In this document: in pieces, positions 36,791-46,472 of the stretch | Layout of the letters: every line of letters starts with the position of its first letter | Position numbering within the stretch: the stretch's first letter is position 1 | NCBI RefSeq assembly: GCF_013377785.1 | Contig: NZ_JABXWT010000012.1 | Coordinates: 1-64,000, forward strand | Length of the DNA: 64,000 nt | Source: Ruegeria haliotis | GTDB lineage: Bacteria > Pseudomonadota > Alphaproteobacteria > Rhodobacterales > Rhodobacteraceae | Reading direction: 5' to 3' | Made by a program: the position numbers and the translations under genes | Notes under the pieces: model-generated | What the model was told of the DNA's origin: nothing | Databases searched by the model: none | What the model saw: the letters and a program-made list of their open reading frames with translations, nothing else

Positions 36791-37380
36791 GCGATCGTGA
36801 CACCATATCGGTCTATGACGCGCAGGCCGCGCGCTATGCCGAACTGACAGACGACTCCAACAAGGCCGATCAGGGCATGACCGATTTCATCGCCGCCATC
36901 CCCAAGGGCGGCAAGGTGCTGGACCTGGGGTGTGGCCCCGGCGCATCCGCTGTGCTCATGGCGCAGGCGGGGCTGGAAGTCGACGCGATGGACGCCTCGG
37001 CCGAGATGGTCAGGCTGGCGTCGGATCAGGCCGGTGTTTCGGCGCGACAGGCCGAGTTTTCAGACTTACGCGCCACGGCGGCTTATGATGGCATTTGGGC
37101 CAATTTCAGCCTGCTCCACGCTACGCGTACGGACTTTCCGAACCATATTGCGGCGATCCACAAAGCCCTGAAGCCGGACGGTATCTTTTTCATTGCCATG
37201 AAGCTGGGTCAGGGCGAAGGGCCGGACCGGTTGGGGCGATACTACAGCTATTACAGCGAGGATGAATTGAAGACATATCTGCAAAACGCCGGGTTTACAG
37301 TGACCGGCCAGTGGCATGGCAGTGGCACGGGGTTGGATGGTTCGGTCTCGGACTGGATCAGGCTGGCAGCCCATGCCTGA
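36787..37380 (+). CDS. class I SAM-dependent methyltransferase
   Basis: 197 residues from a GTG that overlaps the preceding stop (GTGA). Motif [20 protein letters not shown] (about 44-62) binds [29 protein letters not shown] and [15 protein letters not shown] follow. A Methyltransf_11/25-type small-molecule methylase without a substrate clue. Co-transcribed between ispH and rnhA. Confidence 0.88.
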   Translation: MSDRDTISVYDAQAARYAELTDDSNKADQGMTDFIAAIPKGGKVLDLGCGPGASAVLMAQAGLEVDAMDASAEMVRLASDQAGVSARQAEFSDLRATAAYDGIWANFSLLHATRTDFPNHIAAIHKALKPDGIFFIAMKLGQGEGPDRLGRYYSYYSEDELKTYLQNAGFTVTGQWHGSGTGLDGSVSDWIRLAAHA

Positions 37381-37840
37381 ATTGTTTGCCTATACGGACG
37401 GCGCCTGTTCCGGCAACCCCGGTCCGGGTGGTTGGGGCGTGCTGATGCGCGCGATGGATGGCGATGCCGTTCTGAAGGAGCGCGAGCTGAACGGCGGCGA
37501 GGCCGAGACCACCAACAACCGCATGGAACTGCTGGCGGCAATCGGCGCACTGGAAGCCTTGGAACGCCCGTCCGCGATCACCATCGTGACAGACAGCGCC
37601 TATGTGAAGAATGGTGTGACCGGGTGGATATTCGGGTGGAAGCGGAACGGCTGGAAGACCTCGAACAAGAAGCCGGTCAAGAATGTCGATCTGTGGCAGC
37701 GGTTGGACGAGGCGCAGAGCAGGCATGACGTGACCTGGGAATGGGTCAAGGGCCACGCAGGGCATCCGGAAAACGAAAAAGCCGACGAACTGGCCCGCGC
37801 GGGCATGGCCCCGTTCAAACCCAAAAAGGCGAAGACGTGA
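37373..37840 (+). CDS. rnhA: ribonuclease HI
   Basis: 155 residues. Catalytic acids: D9 in [17 protein letters not shown], Glu in NNRMEL (about 48-53), Asp in VTDSAYV (about 71), Asp in NEKADELA (about 135). Removes RNA from RNA-DNA hybrids. Overlaps the methyltransferase gene by 8 bp and the following gene by GTGA. Confidence 0.96.
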   Translation: MPELFAYTDGACSGNPGPGGWGVLMRAMDGDAVLKERELNGGEAETTNNRMELLAAIGALEALERPSAITIVTDSAYVKNGVTGWIFGWKRNGWKTSNKKPVKNVDLWQRLDEAQSRHDVTWEWVKGHAGHPENEKADELARAGMAPFKPKKAKT

Positions 37841-38460
37841 GCGGTCTTGCACTGCTGGATTACGCTTCGGTTCTGATATTTGCACTCACCGGCGCACTGG
37901 TTGCCAGCCGGGCGCAACTGGATCTGGTGGGATTTGCGTTCATTGCCTGCCTGACTGCGGTGGGCGGCGGCACGGTGCGCGACCTGTTGCTGGATCGGCA
38001 CCCGATTTTTTGGGTCGGTCAGCCGGATTACATCCTGATCGCCGTCGCAGCAGCGGTCCTGGTGTTCTTCACCGCTCACCTTATGGAAAGTCGGTACAAC
38101 TGGCTGGTCTGGCTGGACAGTTTTGCCCTGTCGATTGCCGTGGCCGCAGGCACTGGTGCGGCCCTTTCGCTGGGGCAATCCGGTGTGATCGTGGTGCTGA
38201 TGGGGGTCAGCACCGGCTGTTTGGGCGGATTGATGCGCGATGTTGTTTGCAATGAGGTGCCTCTGGTCCTGAAACAGGGCGAGCTTTATGTTTCATGCGC
38301 CCTGGCCGGGGCGCTGACTGCGGTGCTGGCGACCAAATTAGGGCTGGAAAGCCTGTCCGTCCTTGGGCTGTGCGCAGCAGTGTGCTGGGCGCTGAGGGCT
38401 GGTTCGCTGCTGTTTGGATGGCAGTTACCCGTCTACAAGGGCCGACCGCCGCGCCAGTAG
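37837..38460 (+). CDS. trimeric intracellular cation channel (TRIC/UPF0126) family protein
   Basis: 207 residues from a GTG in a GTGA overlap with rnhA. About seven membrane segments in a two-fold repeat: [37 protein letters not shown] and, in the second half, [27 protein letters not shown], the paired glycine-rich RD motifs of the family. Probably a K+/cation channel of the inner membrane. Confidence 0.9.
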   Translation: MSGLALLDYASVLIFALTGALVASRAQLDLVGFAFIACLTAVGGGTVRDLLLDRHPIFWVGQPDYILIAVAAAVLVFFTAHLMESRYNWLVWLDSFALSIAVAAGTGAALSLGQSGVIVVLMGVSTGCLGGLMRDVVCNEVPLVLKQGELYVSCALAGALTAVLATKLGLESLSVLGLCAAVCWALRAGSLLFGWQLPVYKGRPPRQ

Positions 38461-38512
38461 ACGGATGGGCCACGCGCTGGTACCTCTGAGGTACGCAAGC
38501 GCGAGGCACCCA

Positions 38513-39115
38513 ATGACGCACAAATTTCTTTCGATTGCGGCCTGTTTGACCCTGCTGACGTCGTGTGCAGAACAATACACTCCTGTCAATTTTGTTGCGC
38601 AGGGAGATCGGATTGTTGCAACTGGCACGATCGACGACACGACTCTGGCCGCGTTTCAGGAGGTGACCGCAGACAACCCCGAGATCCACACATTGGTCCT
38701 GCAGTACATCGAAGGGTCGGTTGACGATGATGCCAACGTTGTCTTCAGCCGCGAGGTGCATCGGGCAGGTTTTGACACCATTGTGCCATCTGGCGGCATG
38801 GTCGCATCGGGTGGCACCGATCTGTTCTTGGCGGGCGTCCAGCGCACTCTGCAACCCGGCGCCTGCGTTGGTGTCCACAGTTGGGCCGGGTCGGGAATCG
38901 TGGCAACGGACTTGCCCGAAGACGACCCCGAGCATGACCGGTATCTGGACTATTTTCAGGACATTGGCGTGGATGAGGGTTTCTATTGGTACACGCTTGA
39001 GGCCGCGCCTGCGGACAGCATACATTGGATGACGGCGGCCGAGGCCAACCAGTTTCGCATGACGACCCGTACGACGCCGCGATTGGGATCATCCACCGTT
39101 TGCGATGAACGTTAG
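38513..39115 (+). CDS. lipoprotein of the COG3904 (ClpP/crotonase-fold) type
   Basis: 200 residues from the ATG at 38513. Lipobox LTSC, acylated Cys at about 18. Then a VATGTIDDTTLAAFQEV segment and GGMVASGGTDLFLAGVQRTLQPGACVGVHSWAG (about 104-136), which has the strand-helix pattern of ClpP-like periplasmic proteins. The G-M-V-A-S-G-G region lacks an obvious Ser/His/Asp protease triad, so activity is doubtful. No partner gene is evident. Confidence 0.72.
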   Translation: MTHKFLSIAACLTLLTSCAEQYTPVNFVAQGDRIVATGTIDDTTLAAFQEVTADNPEIHTLVLQYIEGSVDDDANVVFSREVHRAGFDTIVPSGGMVASGGTDLFLAGVQRTLQPGACVGVHSWAGSGIVATDLPEDDPEHDRYLDYFQDIGVDEGFYWYTLEAAPADSIHWMTAAEANQFRMTTRTTPRLGSSTVCDER

Positions 39116-39207
39116 GTTTTGCAGGTAGTCATAGCGGCAGAGCACCCTAGTCATCGCTACTGACATCCCGACGGAATCTGGCCACAGCCCTGGGCTTTGA
39201 TCTAGGT

Positions 39208-39444
39208 CTAGCGGCGCAGGTAGGTTTGCCAGATCCACACCACCAGCAATGCACCTAGCACCGCCCCGATGAAGCCGGACAACCAGCCCATCACGGTCAG
39301 CAAAGTGCGCAACAGGAATCCCCCCAGCAATGCGCCAACAATACCGATCAACATGGTGGTGGGAATGTTTGCCTCGATCCGCATCAAACGAGTGGCCAGA
39401 AACCCGGCGGCGGCACCAATGACAATCAGGGCGACGATGGGCAT
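39208..39444 (-). CDS. GlsB/YeaQ/YmgE-type small membrane protein
   Basis: 78 residues with three hydrophobic segments. VALIVIGAAAGFLATRLMRIEANIPTTMLIGIVGALLGGFL follows the YeaQ/YmgE pattern. Stress-linked in enterobacteria; role unknown. Tandem with the next gene, which shares length and layout but little sequence. Confidence 0.82.
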   Translation of the reverse strand: MPIVALIVIGAAAGFLATRLMRIEANIPTTMLIGIVGALLGGFLLRTLLTVMGWLSGFIGAVLGALLVVWIWQTYLRR

Positions 39445-39445
39445 C

Positions 39446-39682
39446 TTATTTCCTCCAATGGGTTGGCACGATGATCAGAGCGCCGATTGAGGAAATCACC
39501 GCATTCACCCCCGGCGGCCCAAAACTAATGCCGAACATGATGCGGACGAAATAGAATAGAAATGCCCCGCCAATGCAGATGATGATGGATTGCAGATAGC
39601 CGTTATGGGTAAAGCCTGTCGTCTCGGACAGGTATCCGACGATCCCGGCAATCACGACCGTGCCCATCATCACCATGAACAT
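39446..39682 (-). CDS. small membrane protein, YeaQ-like
   Basis: 78 residues, three hydrophobic segments, starting MFMVMMGTVVIAGIVGYLSE, then LQSIIICIGGAFLFYFVRIMFG and a C-terminal GALIIVPTHWRK. Ends 1 bp before the next gene's start codon region; likely co-transcribed with 39208-39444. Relation to the GlsB family is likely but weaker than for its neighbour. Confidence 0.7.
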   Translation of the reverse strand: MFMVMMGTVVIAGIVGYLSETTGFTHNGYLQSIIICIGGAFLFYFVRIMFGISFGPPGVNAVISSIGALIIVPTHWRK

Positions 39683-39694
39683 CAGATATGTCTC

Positions 39695-40603
39695 CTAAGA
39701 CAGGCGGGTGCCGGTCGGGACCGGCCAGCCCCGCAGGAAGGTTTCGCTATCCTGCGCGGCCTTACCCGGCCTTTGCAAGCGCAACAACTCGACCGCGCCC
39801 TGTCCGCAGGCCACGCGCAGGCCACCTGCCAGAACCTCACCGGGGGCGCCCTGCCCCTCGGTCAGGCGCGAGGCCAGCAGCTTGATGCGCGCGCCATCCA
39901 GTTCGGTCCATGCACCGGGAAAAGGCGAAAGACCACGGATCTGGCGGTCGATTTCCATCGCCGGGCGGTTCCAGTCGACGCGCGCCTCGGATTTGTCGAT
40001 CTTGCTGGCATAGGTCACGCCGTCTTCGGGCTGTGGATCCGGTTTCAGATCCGCAAGGTCAGCCAGCGCCGCAACGATCAGGCCTGCCCCCATCGCCGAC
40101 AGGCGGTCGTGCAGCTGGGCTGTGGTTTCTTCGGCCCCGATGTCCGTGGCCTTGCGCAACAGGACCGGCCCGGTATCAAGGCCCGCCTCCATCTGCATGA
40201 TGCAGATGCCGGTCTCGGCGTCGCCAGACATGATCGCACGGTGAATCGGCGCCGCGCCCCGCCACCGGGGCAGCTGGCTGGCGTGGATATTCAGGCATCC
40301 ATGGGTCGGGGCATCAAGAACGGGCTGCGGTAGAATCAGACCGTAGGCAACCACCACGGCCACATCAGCGTCCAGCGCTGCAAAAGCCGCCTGCTCTTCA
40401 GCGGATTTGAGCGAAACCGGATGGCGAACCGACAGGCCCAACGCCTCGGCCCGGGCATGGACCGGTGTTGGTCGGTCTTTTTTGCCCCGCCCGGCCGGAC
40501 GCGGGGGCTGGCAGTAGACGGCGGCAATCTCATGCCCGGCATCGACCAGAGCATCCAGTACCGGCACCGAGAAATCCGGCGTTCCCATAAAGATCAATCG
40601 CAT
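39695..40603 (-). CDS. fmt: methionyl-tRNA formyltransferase
   Basis: 302 residues. [19 protein letters not shown] at the N-terminus and [26 protein letters not shown] (about 112-137), the folate-binding/catalytic block with Asn/His/Asp. C-terminal OB-like domain ends at about 300. Formylates initiator Met-tRNA. Downstream of both deformylase-type genes on the same strand. Confidence 0.96.
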   Translation of the reverse strand: MRLIFMGTPDFSVPVLDALVDAGHEIAAVYCQPPRPAGRGKKDRPTPVHARAEALGLSVRHPVSLKSAEEQAAFAALDADVAVVVAYGLILPQPVLDAPTHGCLNIHASQLPRWRGAAPIHRAIMSGDAETGICIMQMEAGLDTGPVLLRKATDIGAEETTAQLHDRLSAMGAGLIVAALADLADLKPDPQPEDGVTYASKIDKSEARVDWNRPAMEIDRQIRGLSPFPGAWTELDGARIKLLASRLTEGQGAPGEVLAGGLRVACGQGAVELLRLQRPGKAAQDSETFLRGWPVPTGTRLS

Positions 40604-40626
40604 CCGTGCCTCCGTAGGACGGGGAT

Positions 40627-41121
40627 TTACCCCATCTTTTTCGCTTTGCGCAGCAGCATGTCGCGCTTGATCTTGCTGAGCCGGTCAAAATACATCCGGC
40701 CATTCAGATGGTCGATCTGATGCTGCACGCTGGTGGCCTCGATTCCGACAAAATCACGGCGGTCGACCATGCCCTGTTCGTTCAGGAACTTGACCGTCAC
40801 AGCCCGCGGACGCTTCACCTTGGCCGACACACCCCGCAGGTTGGGGCTGGCCTCGTCATGTTCGCGTAGCTCGATCGAGCTGTGCAGGATTTCTGGGTTG
40901 GCCAGACGCACGGCCCGGCCACGTTCGGCCGATCCATCAACGACCGCCAATTGCAACATTACGCCAATCTGCGGTGCGGCGAGGCCGACGCCCGGCATCG
41001 CCTCCATCGTATCGACCATATCGTCCCAGATGGCGCGGATATCGTCGGTTATTTCGGTCACCGCTTCGGCCTTCGTTCGAAGGCGTTTATCCGGCCATGA
41101 CAGGCAGGTTCGGACAGTCAT
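40627..41121 (-). CDS. peptide deformylase-like protein lacking catalytic residues
   Basis: 164 residues, coupled to the upstream def gene by a 4-bp overlap. Motif 1 is intact ([10 protein letters not shown], about 44-53), but motif 2 EGCLS is replaced by DEASPNLRG, so the metal-binding Cys is gone, and motif 3 HExDH reads HQIDH, so the catalytic Glu is Gln. With both changes it should not deformylate. It may act as a regulatory or ribosome-bound partner of the true enzyme, or be a relic held by selection. It sits between def and fmt. Confidence 0.88.
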   Translation of the reverse strand: MTVRTCLSWPDKRLRTKAEAVTEITDDIRAIWDDMVDTMEAMPGVGLAAPQIGVMLQLAVVDGSAERGRAVRLANPEILHSSIELREHDEASPNLRGVSAKVKRPRAVTVKFLNEQGMVDRRDFVGIEATSVQHQIDHLNGRMYFDRLSKIKRDMLLRKAKKMG

Positions 41122-41636
41122 GAACGGGCCTGCTCGCGTTTGAGTTTCTGCATCTTGCGGGTGATCATCTGGCGTTTCAGCGGCTTGAGATAGTCGATGA
41201 ACAGCTTGCCGTTCAAATGGTCAATCTCGTGCTGCACACAGGTTGCCCAAAGCCCATCGAAAGTCTCTTGATGGGCCTTGCCGTTCTGATCCATCCAGAC
41301 AACATCCACCACTTTGGGGCGGGTCACTTCGGCATATTGATCCGGGATCGACAGGCACCCTTCTTCGTAGACGTTGGTCTCGTCGGACGAGGCGATGACC
41401 TCGGGGTTGAACATGACCAGCGGGCGCGGCGCTTCGCCTTCTTCCTTGACGCAGTCCAGTACGAGCAGCCGCTCAAGCACACCGATCTGGGGCGCCGCCA
41501 GACCGATGCCGGGCGCATCATACATCGTCTCCAGCATGTCATCGGCCAGCGCGCGCAGCTCATCCGACAGGTCGGCAACCGGGGCGCAGACCTTTTTCAG
41601 GCGGGGATCGGGGTGGATCAGGATATTGCGTTTCAT
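41118..41636 (-). CDS. def: peptide deformylase
   Basis: 172 residues with all motifs: [10 protein letters not shown] (about 44-53), EGCLSIPDQ (about 92-100) and QHEIDHLNG (about 136-144), giving the Cys-His-His metal site and the catalytic Glu. Removes the N-formyl group from new proteins. First of the def / def-like / fmt series. Confidence 0.97.
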   Translation of the reverse strand: MKRNILIHPDPRLKKVCAPVADLSDELRALADDMLETMYDAPGIGLAAPQIGVLERLLVLDCVKEEGEAPRPLVMFNPEVIASSDETNVYEEGCLSIPDQYAEVTRPKVVDVVWMDQNGKAHQETFDGLWATCVQHEIDHLNGKLFIDYLKPLKRQMITRKMQKLKREQARS

Positions 41637-41730
41637 GAGGCTGATTTAGGGCAACACGCATCCAGCCGCAACGCCCCCCTTGCACCTGACCGATTTGCGG
41701 TTAGCTTTCGTCCTACAAAATGGAGCGGAC

Positions 41731-42903
41731 ATGACTTTCAACGACCTGATCGATCGCCGGGGAACCAACAGTTCCAAATGGGATAAGATAGAAAGCCTCT
41801 ATGGCGTGTCACCCCAAGACGGGCTGGCCATGTGGACAGCGGATTCTGATTATCAAACAGCGCCTTGCGTAATCGATGCGGTCCGCAAGGCAGCCGATCA
41901 CGGTGTTTTTGGGTATTCCTGGATACATCCAGACTATCTGGCATCGGTTCAATGGTGGATGGAAAACCGCCACAACTGGGACATCGACACAGATTGGGTT
42001 CTGACCTCGCAGGGGTTGGGCAACGCGATTGCACTTTGCCTGGATGTCTGGAGCGAACCCGGTGACGGCGTGGTTATCTTCACCCCCGTTTATCACGAGT
42101 TCGCCCACAAGGTTAACAAATCCGGACGCCGGGTGGTGGAATGCCCGCTGGTCCGCGACGGGGACAGCTACGGGATTGACCTGGACGACGCACAGTCGCG
42201 GTTGGATGGGTCGGAAAAGCTGTTGCTGTGGTGCTCGCCACAGAACCCATCAGGTCGGGTCTGGACGGTCGAAGAACTGCAAGCCGTCGCGGCGTTTGCC
42301 CAGCGCAATGGGTTGATCCTTGTATCGGACGAGATTCATCACGATCTGGTCTATCCCGACTCCAAATTCGTGCCCATGGATGTCGCCGCGCCAGATGCAC
42401 GTCCTTGGACAGTCACCCTGACGGCGGCGTCCAAGACGTTCAATATTGCCGGACAGCGTACAGGCAACATGATCATTCCCGATCCGGCACTGCGCGCGAC
42501 CATGCGGCACCGGTTGCAGACGCTGGACTATGATCCCGGCGCCATGGGCGTGGCGATGATTACCGCCGCCTACAGCCCGGAAGGTGCGGACTGGGTTGAC
42601 GCGCAGGTTGCCCATTTGGATGAAAATCGGCGGCTGTTCGACCAAACCATCGCGGAGATACCCGGATTGTGGTCGATGCCGTTGCAGTCGACATATCTGG
42701 CTTGGGTCGATTTCTCGGGCATCGGGATGGACCATGCCGAATTTACACGGCGCCTGCGCGAGGACGCGCGGATTGCGACCTCACCCGGGCCCGGCTTTGG
42801 CACTGGTGGCGAGACGTTCGAACGTTTCAACCTCGCCACGCAACGGTCGCGGGTAGAAGAGGCTTGCACCCGGCTGAAAGACGCCTTTGCCGACCTGCAA
42901 TAA
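41731..42903 (+). CDS. MalY/PatB family aminotransferase (cystathionine beta-lyase type)
   Basis: 390 residues from the ATG at 41731. Fold-type I PLP enzyme: N-terminal WDKIESLYGVSPQDGLAMWTADSDY is typical of PatB, AFYGYSWIHP-like GVFGYSWIHPDYL follows, WCSPQNPSGRVW, SDEIHHDLVYP, and the PLP lysine in TAASKTFNIAGQ (about 235-246). Acts on cystathionine or other C-S compounds. Divergent from def. Confidence 0.88.
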   Translation: MTFNDLIDRRGTNSSKWDKIESLYGVSPQDGLAMWTADSDYQTAPCVIDAVRKAADHGVFGYSWIHPDYLASVQWWMENRHNWDIDTDWVLTSQGLGNAIALCLDVWSEPGDGVVIFTPVYHEFAHKVNKSGRRVVECPLVRDGDSYGIDLDDAQSRLDGSEKLLLWCSPQNPSGRVWTVEELQAVAAFAQRNGLILVSDEIHHDLVYPDSKFVPMDVAAPDARPWTVTLTAASKTFNIAGQRTGNMIIPDPALRATMRHRLQTLDYDPGAMGVAMITAAYSPEGADWVDAQVAHLDENRRLFDQTIAEIPGLWSMPLQSTYLAWVDFSGIGMDHAEFTRRLREDARIATSPGPGFGTGGETFERFNLATQRSRVEEACTRLKDAFADLQ

Positions 42904-42906
42904 ATC

Positions 42907-43434
42907 ATGCGCTGGCTGGGCCTGACATTTCTTGTGTTACTGGTGATCGGTGCCGGCTGGTTCGGCTGGCACCGCTTCGGCCCGCGACCTGTCGCCCCCC
43001 TGATGGCGCCCGAGGCCACGCGGATCGATCATATCCTGATCGAGAAATCAGACCGCCGTCTGACTGCGACGTTGGACGGTGCGGTGGTGATGCAGGCCGA
43101 TATCGCCCTGGGTTTTGCGCCCGACGGCGACAAGCAATTGGAAGGTGACGGAAAAACGCCCGTTGGAACGTTCAAAATCGACAGGCGCAATCCGCAGAGC
43201 GCTTATCATCTCTCACTAGGGATTGATTATCCTCAGCCCAAGGACATTGCGCGTGCACAACAGCAAGGCGTCGATCCCGGAGGGGACATCTTTATTCACG
43301 GTCAACCAAACGGTATCGTCGGCCTGACCCTGCCCGGCGACTGGACGGCAGGCTGCATTGCTCTGTCCAATACCGAGATGGCGCAGCTTTGGAGTCTGAC
43401 CTCCAACGGAACGACGGTAGAAATCCGCCCTTAA
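42907..43434 (+). CDS. L,D-transpeptidase (YkuD domain)
   Basis: 175 residues. N-terminal membrane anchor (about 3-20), then a YkuD domain with GDGKTPVGTFKIDRRNP, FIHGQPNG (about 137-144) carrying the His, and WTAGCIALSNTEM (about 153-165) with the catalytic Cys. Cross-links or modifies peptidoglycan in the periplasm. Starts 3 bp after the PatB-type gene. Confidence 0.92.
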   Translation: MRWLGLTFLVLLVIGAGWFGWHRFGPRPVAPLMAPEATRIDHILIEKSDRRLTATLDGAVVMQADIALGFAPDGDKQLEGDGKTPVGTFKIDRRNPQSAYHLSLGIDYPQPKDIARAQQQGVDPGGDIFIHGQPNGIVGLTLPGDWTAGCIALSNTEMAQLWSLTSNGTTVEIRP

Positions 43435-43784
43435 TCCTCGTGCCCCAACAGCGCGATGGGCGCATCTGGTGCGCGGTAGAAATCCAGCGGCGCCTTGTCG
43501 TGGGCGGCGGTGCTGCGCTTGAATTCATAGCGCATTTCGCCGCCTTCTTCCTCATCCGCGATGATCAGGCACTGATATAGGTGGTTGGCCCCATCGTAGA
43601 TATCGACCAACCCGCGCAGACGCGGAGTTGTCTCGGCCTCGACCGAGAATCCGTCTTTCCACAGTTTGAGAATCTTGAACGTATTGTCGCCCATCCCCAC
43701 CCTCAGGCGGCTGGCTTTCTTCAGTGTGGCGATTCGCGCGGCATCCAATTCGGCGCGTATTTCCTTTGAAACATAGGTACTCAT
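43431..43784 (-). CDS. conserved hypothetical protein (Rhodobacteraceae)
   Basis: 117 residues, no signal or membrane segment. Basic N-terminal third (ARIATLKKASRLRVGMGDNTFKIL), then beta-rich sequence LRGLVDIYDGANHLYQCLIIADEEEGGEMRYEFKR. The short HLYQCLI strand pattern recalls PilZ-like or other small beta barrels, but I cannot place it. Convergent, overlapping the transpeptidase stop by 4 bp. Function unknown. Confidence 0.68.
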   Translation of the reverse strand: MSTYVSKEIRAELDAARIATLKKASRLRVGMGDNTFKILKLWKDGFSVEAETTPRLRGLVDIYDGANHLYQCLIIADEEEGGEMRYEFKRSTAAHDKAPLDFYRAPDAPIALLGHED

Positions 43785-43995
43785 AAAAAACTCCCCCGCT
43801 AATGATCTTTATTCTGGGGCAACAGATGTAAAATTCCAATGAACCGCATCACATAATCTGGGCCACGGGCAAAATGTTGCGCAGAAATCCCATCCATGGC
43901 TGTGCGTGAATGCAGCCCAGATGCGCGGGGGCAGCGATGGGAAGAGGTACACAAACCACCTATCTTCATGATTATCGCAATGCGGAGGGATTGAT

Positions 43996-44985
43996 ATGGG
44001 CCTGCTGGTCGACGGGGAATGGCACGACACCTGGTATGATACCAAATCAACGGGCGGCGCGTTCAAGCGCAGTGCCGCGCAGTTTCGCAACTGGCTGACC
44101 GCCGATGGCGGCCCAGGCCCTTCGGGCAAAGGTGGGTTCAAGGCGGAACAGGGGCGGTACCATCTGTATGTCAGCCACGCCTGTCCCTGGGCGCATCGCA
44201 CGCTGATCTTTCGCGCGCTGAAGGGGCTGAGCGAGTTGATTTCGGTCTCGGTGGTGCATCCCGACATGCTGGACAGGGGTTGGACATTCGAGACCGATAC
44301 GCATGGCGCAACCGGTGACACGCTGTATGGTCTGGAGTTCGCGCATCAAATCTATACCAAGGCCGACCCGGCCTATTCGGGCCGCGTTACCGTGCCGATC
44401 CTATGGGACAAGCAGCAAGAAACCATCGTTTCCAACGAAAGCTCGGAAATCATCCGCATGTTCAACGCCGCCTTTGACGGGATCACCGGCAACACCGATG
44501 ATTACTGGCCCGAGGCGCTGCGCGACGATATCGAAGAGGTCAACGCCCGCATCTATTCCGACATCAACAACGGGGTCTACAAATCCGGCTTTGCCACGAC
44601 GCAAGAGGCGTATGACGCCGCTGTGCACCCTCTGTTCGACACGCTGGACTGGCTTGAGGATCAACTGGGTTCAAACCGCTATCTGATGGGGGATCGGCTG
44701 ACCGAAGCCGACTGGCGCTTGTTCACCACCCTGATCCGGTTCGATCCGGTCTATCACTTGCATTTCAAATGCAATCGGCGGCGGCTGATGGATTACCCGA
44801 ACCTCTGGGCCTATACACGAGAGCTGTACCAATGGCCCGGCGTCGCGCAGACGGTGAATTTAGAGCATATCGTGCGCCACTATCACTACAGCCATGACAG
44901 CATCAATCCGCACCGGATCATCCCGGTGAACCCGGTGTTGGACTACATGGAACCGCACCGGCGCGGTCAGCGACCCGCCGCATAG
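43996..44985 (+). CDS. yqjG: glutathionyl-hydroquinone reductase (Xi-class GST)
   Basis: 329 residues, the length of this class. RYHLYVSHACPWAHRTLIFRALKGL carries the active Cys of the CPWA motif (about 63-66); PILWDKQQETIVSNESSEIIRMFN binds glutathione; C-terminal LTEADWRLFTTLIRFDPVY. Reduces glutathionyl-hydroquinones. GGAGG is 8 bases before the ATG. Overlaps the receiver gene at the 3' ends by 19 bp. Confidence 0.93.
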   Translation: MGLLVDGEWHDTWYDTKSTGGAFKRSAAQFRNWLTADGGPGPSGKGGFKAEQGRYHLYVSHACPWAHRTLIFRALKGLSELISVSVVHPDMLDRGWTFETDTHGATGDTLYGLEFAHQIYTKADPAYSGRVTVPILWDKQQETIVSNESSEIIRMFNAAFDGITGNTDDYWPEALRDDIEEVNARIYSDINNGVYKSGFATTQEAYDAAVHPLFDTLDWLEDQLGSNRYLMGDRLTEADWRLFTTLIRFDPVYHLHFKCNRRRLMDYPNLWAYTRELYQWPGVAQTVNLEHIVRHYHYSHDSINPHRIIPVNPVLDYMEPHRRGQRPAA

Positions 44986-45329
44986 TGCTCGACCATCGCC
45001 GCCAGATCCTCTGGCGGCGTGCCGCTTTGCACATAGGCGCAGGCATTAGGGCTGTGGGCAAAGATCGAACCGTCCGAGAAAAACGTGGTGTTGGTGACGA
45101 AGATTACCCGCGCCTCGGGGCGGCGATAACTGGCAAAATCGGCAACCGCGAGGGCGCTGCCGGTTTCCAGAACCAGATCAAGAACGATGATATCAAAGGC
45201 CGTACCATAGAGCGCGAGGATCGCAGCCTCTTGCCCGGCGACCAATTCAACCTCGGCGCCTTGTCTTTCCAGATGCCTCTTCCAGACCCGACCAAGGTCG
45301 GGGTTACTCTCAACAATCAGAACTTTCAT
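44967..45329 (-). CDS. stand-alone receiver-domain protein
   Basis: 120 residues from the ATG at 45329, no output domain. Phospho-acceptor Asp51 (DIIVLDLVL) and the conserved Thr (VIFVTNTT) are present, but the acidic pair near the N-terminus reads ESN (7-9) and the conserved Lys position reads YVQSG instead of a K-P. It may be weakly or not phosphorylated. A perfect TTAA-N7-TTAAC box lies 70 bp upstream, so CtrA control is likely. Partner proteins unknown. Confidence 0.78.
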   Translation of the reverse strand: MKVLIVESNPDLGRVWKRHLERQGAEVELVAGQEAAILALYGTAFDIIVLDLVLETGSALAVADFASYRRPEARVIFVTNTTFFSDGSIFAHSPNACAYVQSGTPPEDLAAMVEHYAAGR

Positions 45330-45398
45330 TTGCAACAACCTCGGCACTTGATAGAATGCGTGGTGCCGACCCCCGTGGTCTGTGATCCCGTGATTTCC

Positions 45399-45414
45399 TT
45401 AACAAAGTGTTAAC
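45399..45414. promoter_or_regulatory. CtrA-type box
   Basis: TTAACAAAGTGTTAAC is TTAA-N7-TTAAC, the full consensus for the cell-cycle/motility regulator CtrA. It lies between the divergent receiver gene (start at 45329) and cobC (start at 45507). Position about -70 favours the receiver gene. Confidence 0.6.
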
Positions 45415-45439
45415 GACGGCTTCCGCAGGCCGCGCTCAC

Positions 45440-45473
45440 GCGGATTTGCTTGTCAAAATGGCAAAAATCCGCT
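45440..45473 (+). other. hairpin upstream of cobC
   Basis: Inverted repeat GCGGATTT / AAATCCGC with a loop of about 16 bases, 35 bp before the cobC start. It could be a transcript-leader structure. It does not resemble a cobalamin riboswitch. Confidence 0.3.
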
Positions 45474-45506
45474 TGAAGCGACTAAATTAGGCGTTTTGGG
45501 CGAAAA

Positions 45507-46472
45507 ATGCAGATGAATGACGACGACTTGAATCCGCGCATCAAACGCGACCATGGCGGTGGGCTGGACGGGGCCATCAAGCAATATGGCGGCAAACGCA
45601 GGGATTGGATCGATCTGTCCACCGGGATCAACCCGCACCCTTTCGAGGTTTCCGGATTGCAGCCTTCGGACTGGACCGACCTGCCTGATCACGGCGCGTT
45701 CGAAAGGCTGACACAGGCCGCGCGCCGATTCTGGCATGTGCCGGACGGCGCGGCGATCCTGCCTGCCCCCGGAGCGTCGGCCATCATCGCGCGCATTCCA
45801 GCCCTTGCATCGGCAAACCGAGTGCAGATCAACGCCCCCACGTATAACGAGCACGCCGCCGCTTTTGACGCGCAGGGATGGGCGGTTCAGGATACCGGCC
45901 CGGCCGAGGCCCGCGTCATTGTGCATCCCAACAACCCGGACGGGCGGATCTGGCAGGAGATTGACGCCAATGCACCTTTGACGGTGATTGATGAGAGCTT
46001 TTGCGACGTCACGCCCGAGGCCTCGCTGATCCATCTGGCCGACCGGCCGGGTGTGATCGTGCTGAAGAGTTTTGGCAAGTTCTGGGGTCTGGCCGGGCTG
46101 CGGCTGGGCTTTGCCATCGGGCGACCGGATCTGATTGCGCGATTGAATGATATGACCGGACCATGGGCAGTGTCGGGCCCGGCCCTGCGGATTGGAACTC
46201 AAGCGTTGCTGGATACGGAATGGGCCACAGAAACCCGCGCGCGATTGACGGGCGAGGCTGCCCGAATGGATACGTTGCTGATTGACAAGGGCGCGAAATC
46301 GATCGGTGGGACCACCCTATTCCGCCTTTACGAAGTCGACAGCGCCACGGATTGGCAGGACCGTCTGGCCCGCGCCCATATCTGGAGCCGCGTCTTCCCC
46401 TATTCCCAAACCTACCTGCGCCTTGGACTACCCCCGTCGGAGGGCTGGAACCGGCTGGAGGCCGCATCGTGA
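45507..46472 (+). CDS. cobC: threonine-phosphate decarboxylase, cobalamin synthesis
   Basis: 321 residues, PLP aminotransferase fold. [33 protein letters not shown] is the typical CobC/CobD N-terminus; [20 protein letters not shown], and [18 protein letters not shown] with the PLP Lys (about 189-206). Provides aminopropanol phosphate for the nucleotide loop of B12. Its TGA overlaps the cbiB GTG by 4 bp. Confidence 0.9.
   Translation: MQMNDDDLNPRIKRDHGGGLDGAIKQYGGKRRDWIDLSTGINPHPFEVSGLQPSDWTDLPDHGAFERLTQAARRFWHVPDGAAILPAPGASAIIARIPALASANRVQINAPTYNEHAAAFDAQGWAVQDTGPAEARVIVHPNNPDGRIWQEIDANAPLTVIDESFCDVTPEASLIHLADRPGVIVLKSFGKFWGLAGLRLGFAIGRPDLIARLNDMTGPWAVSGPALRIGTQALLDTEWATETRARLTGEAARMDTLLIDKGAKSIGGTTLFRLYEVDSATDWQDRLARAHIWSRVFPYSQTYLRLGLPPSEGWNRLEAAS

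Noticed and set aside
45330..45506. Possible cobalamin riboswitch before cobC
   Set aside because: The 177-bp gap has no B12-box-like sequence or multi-helix layout; only a simple hairpin is seen.
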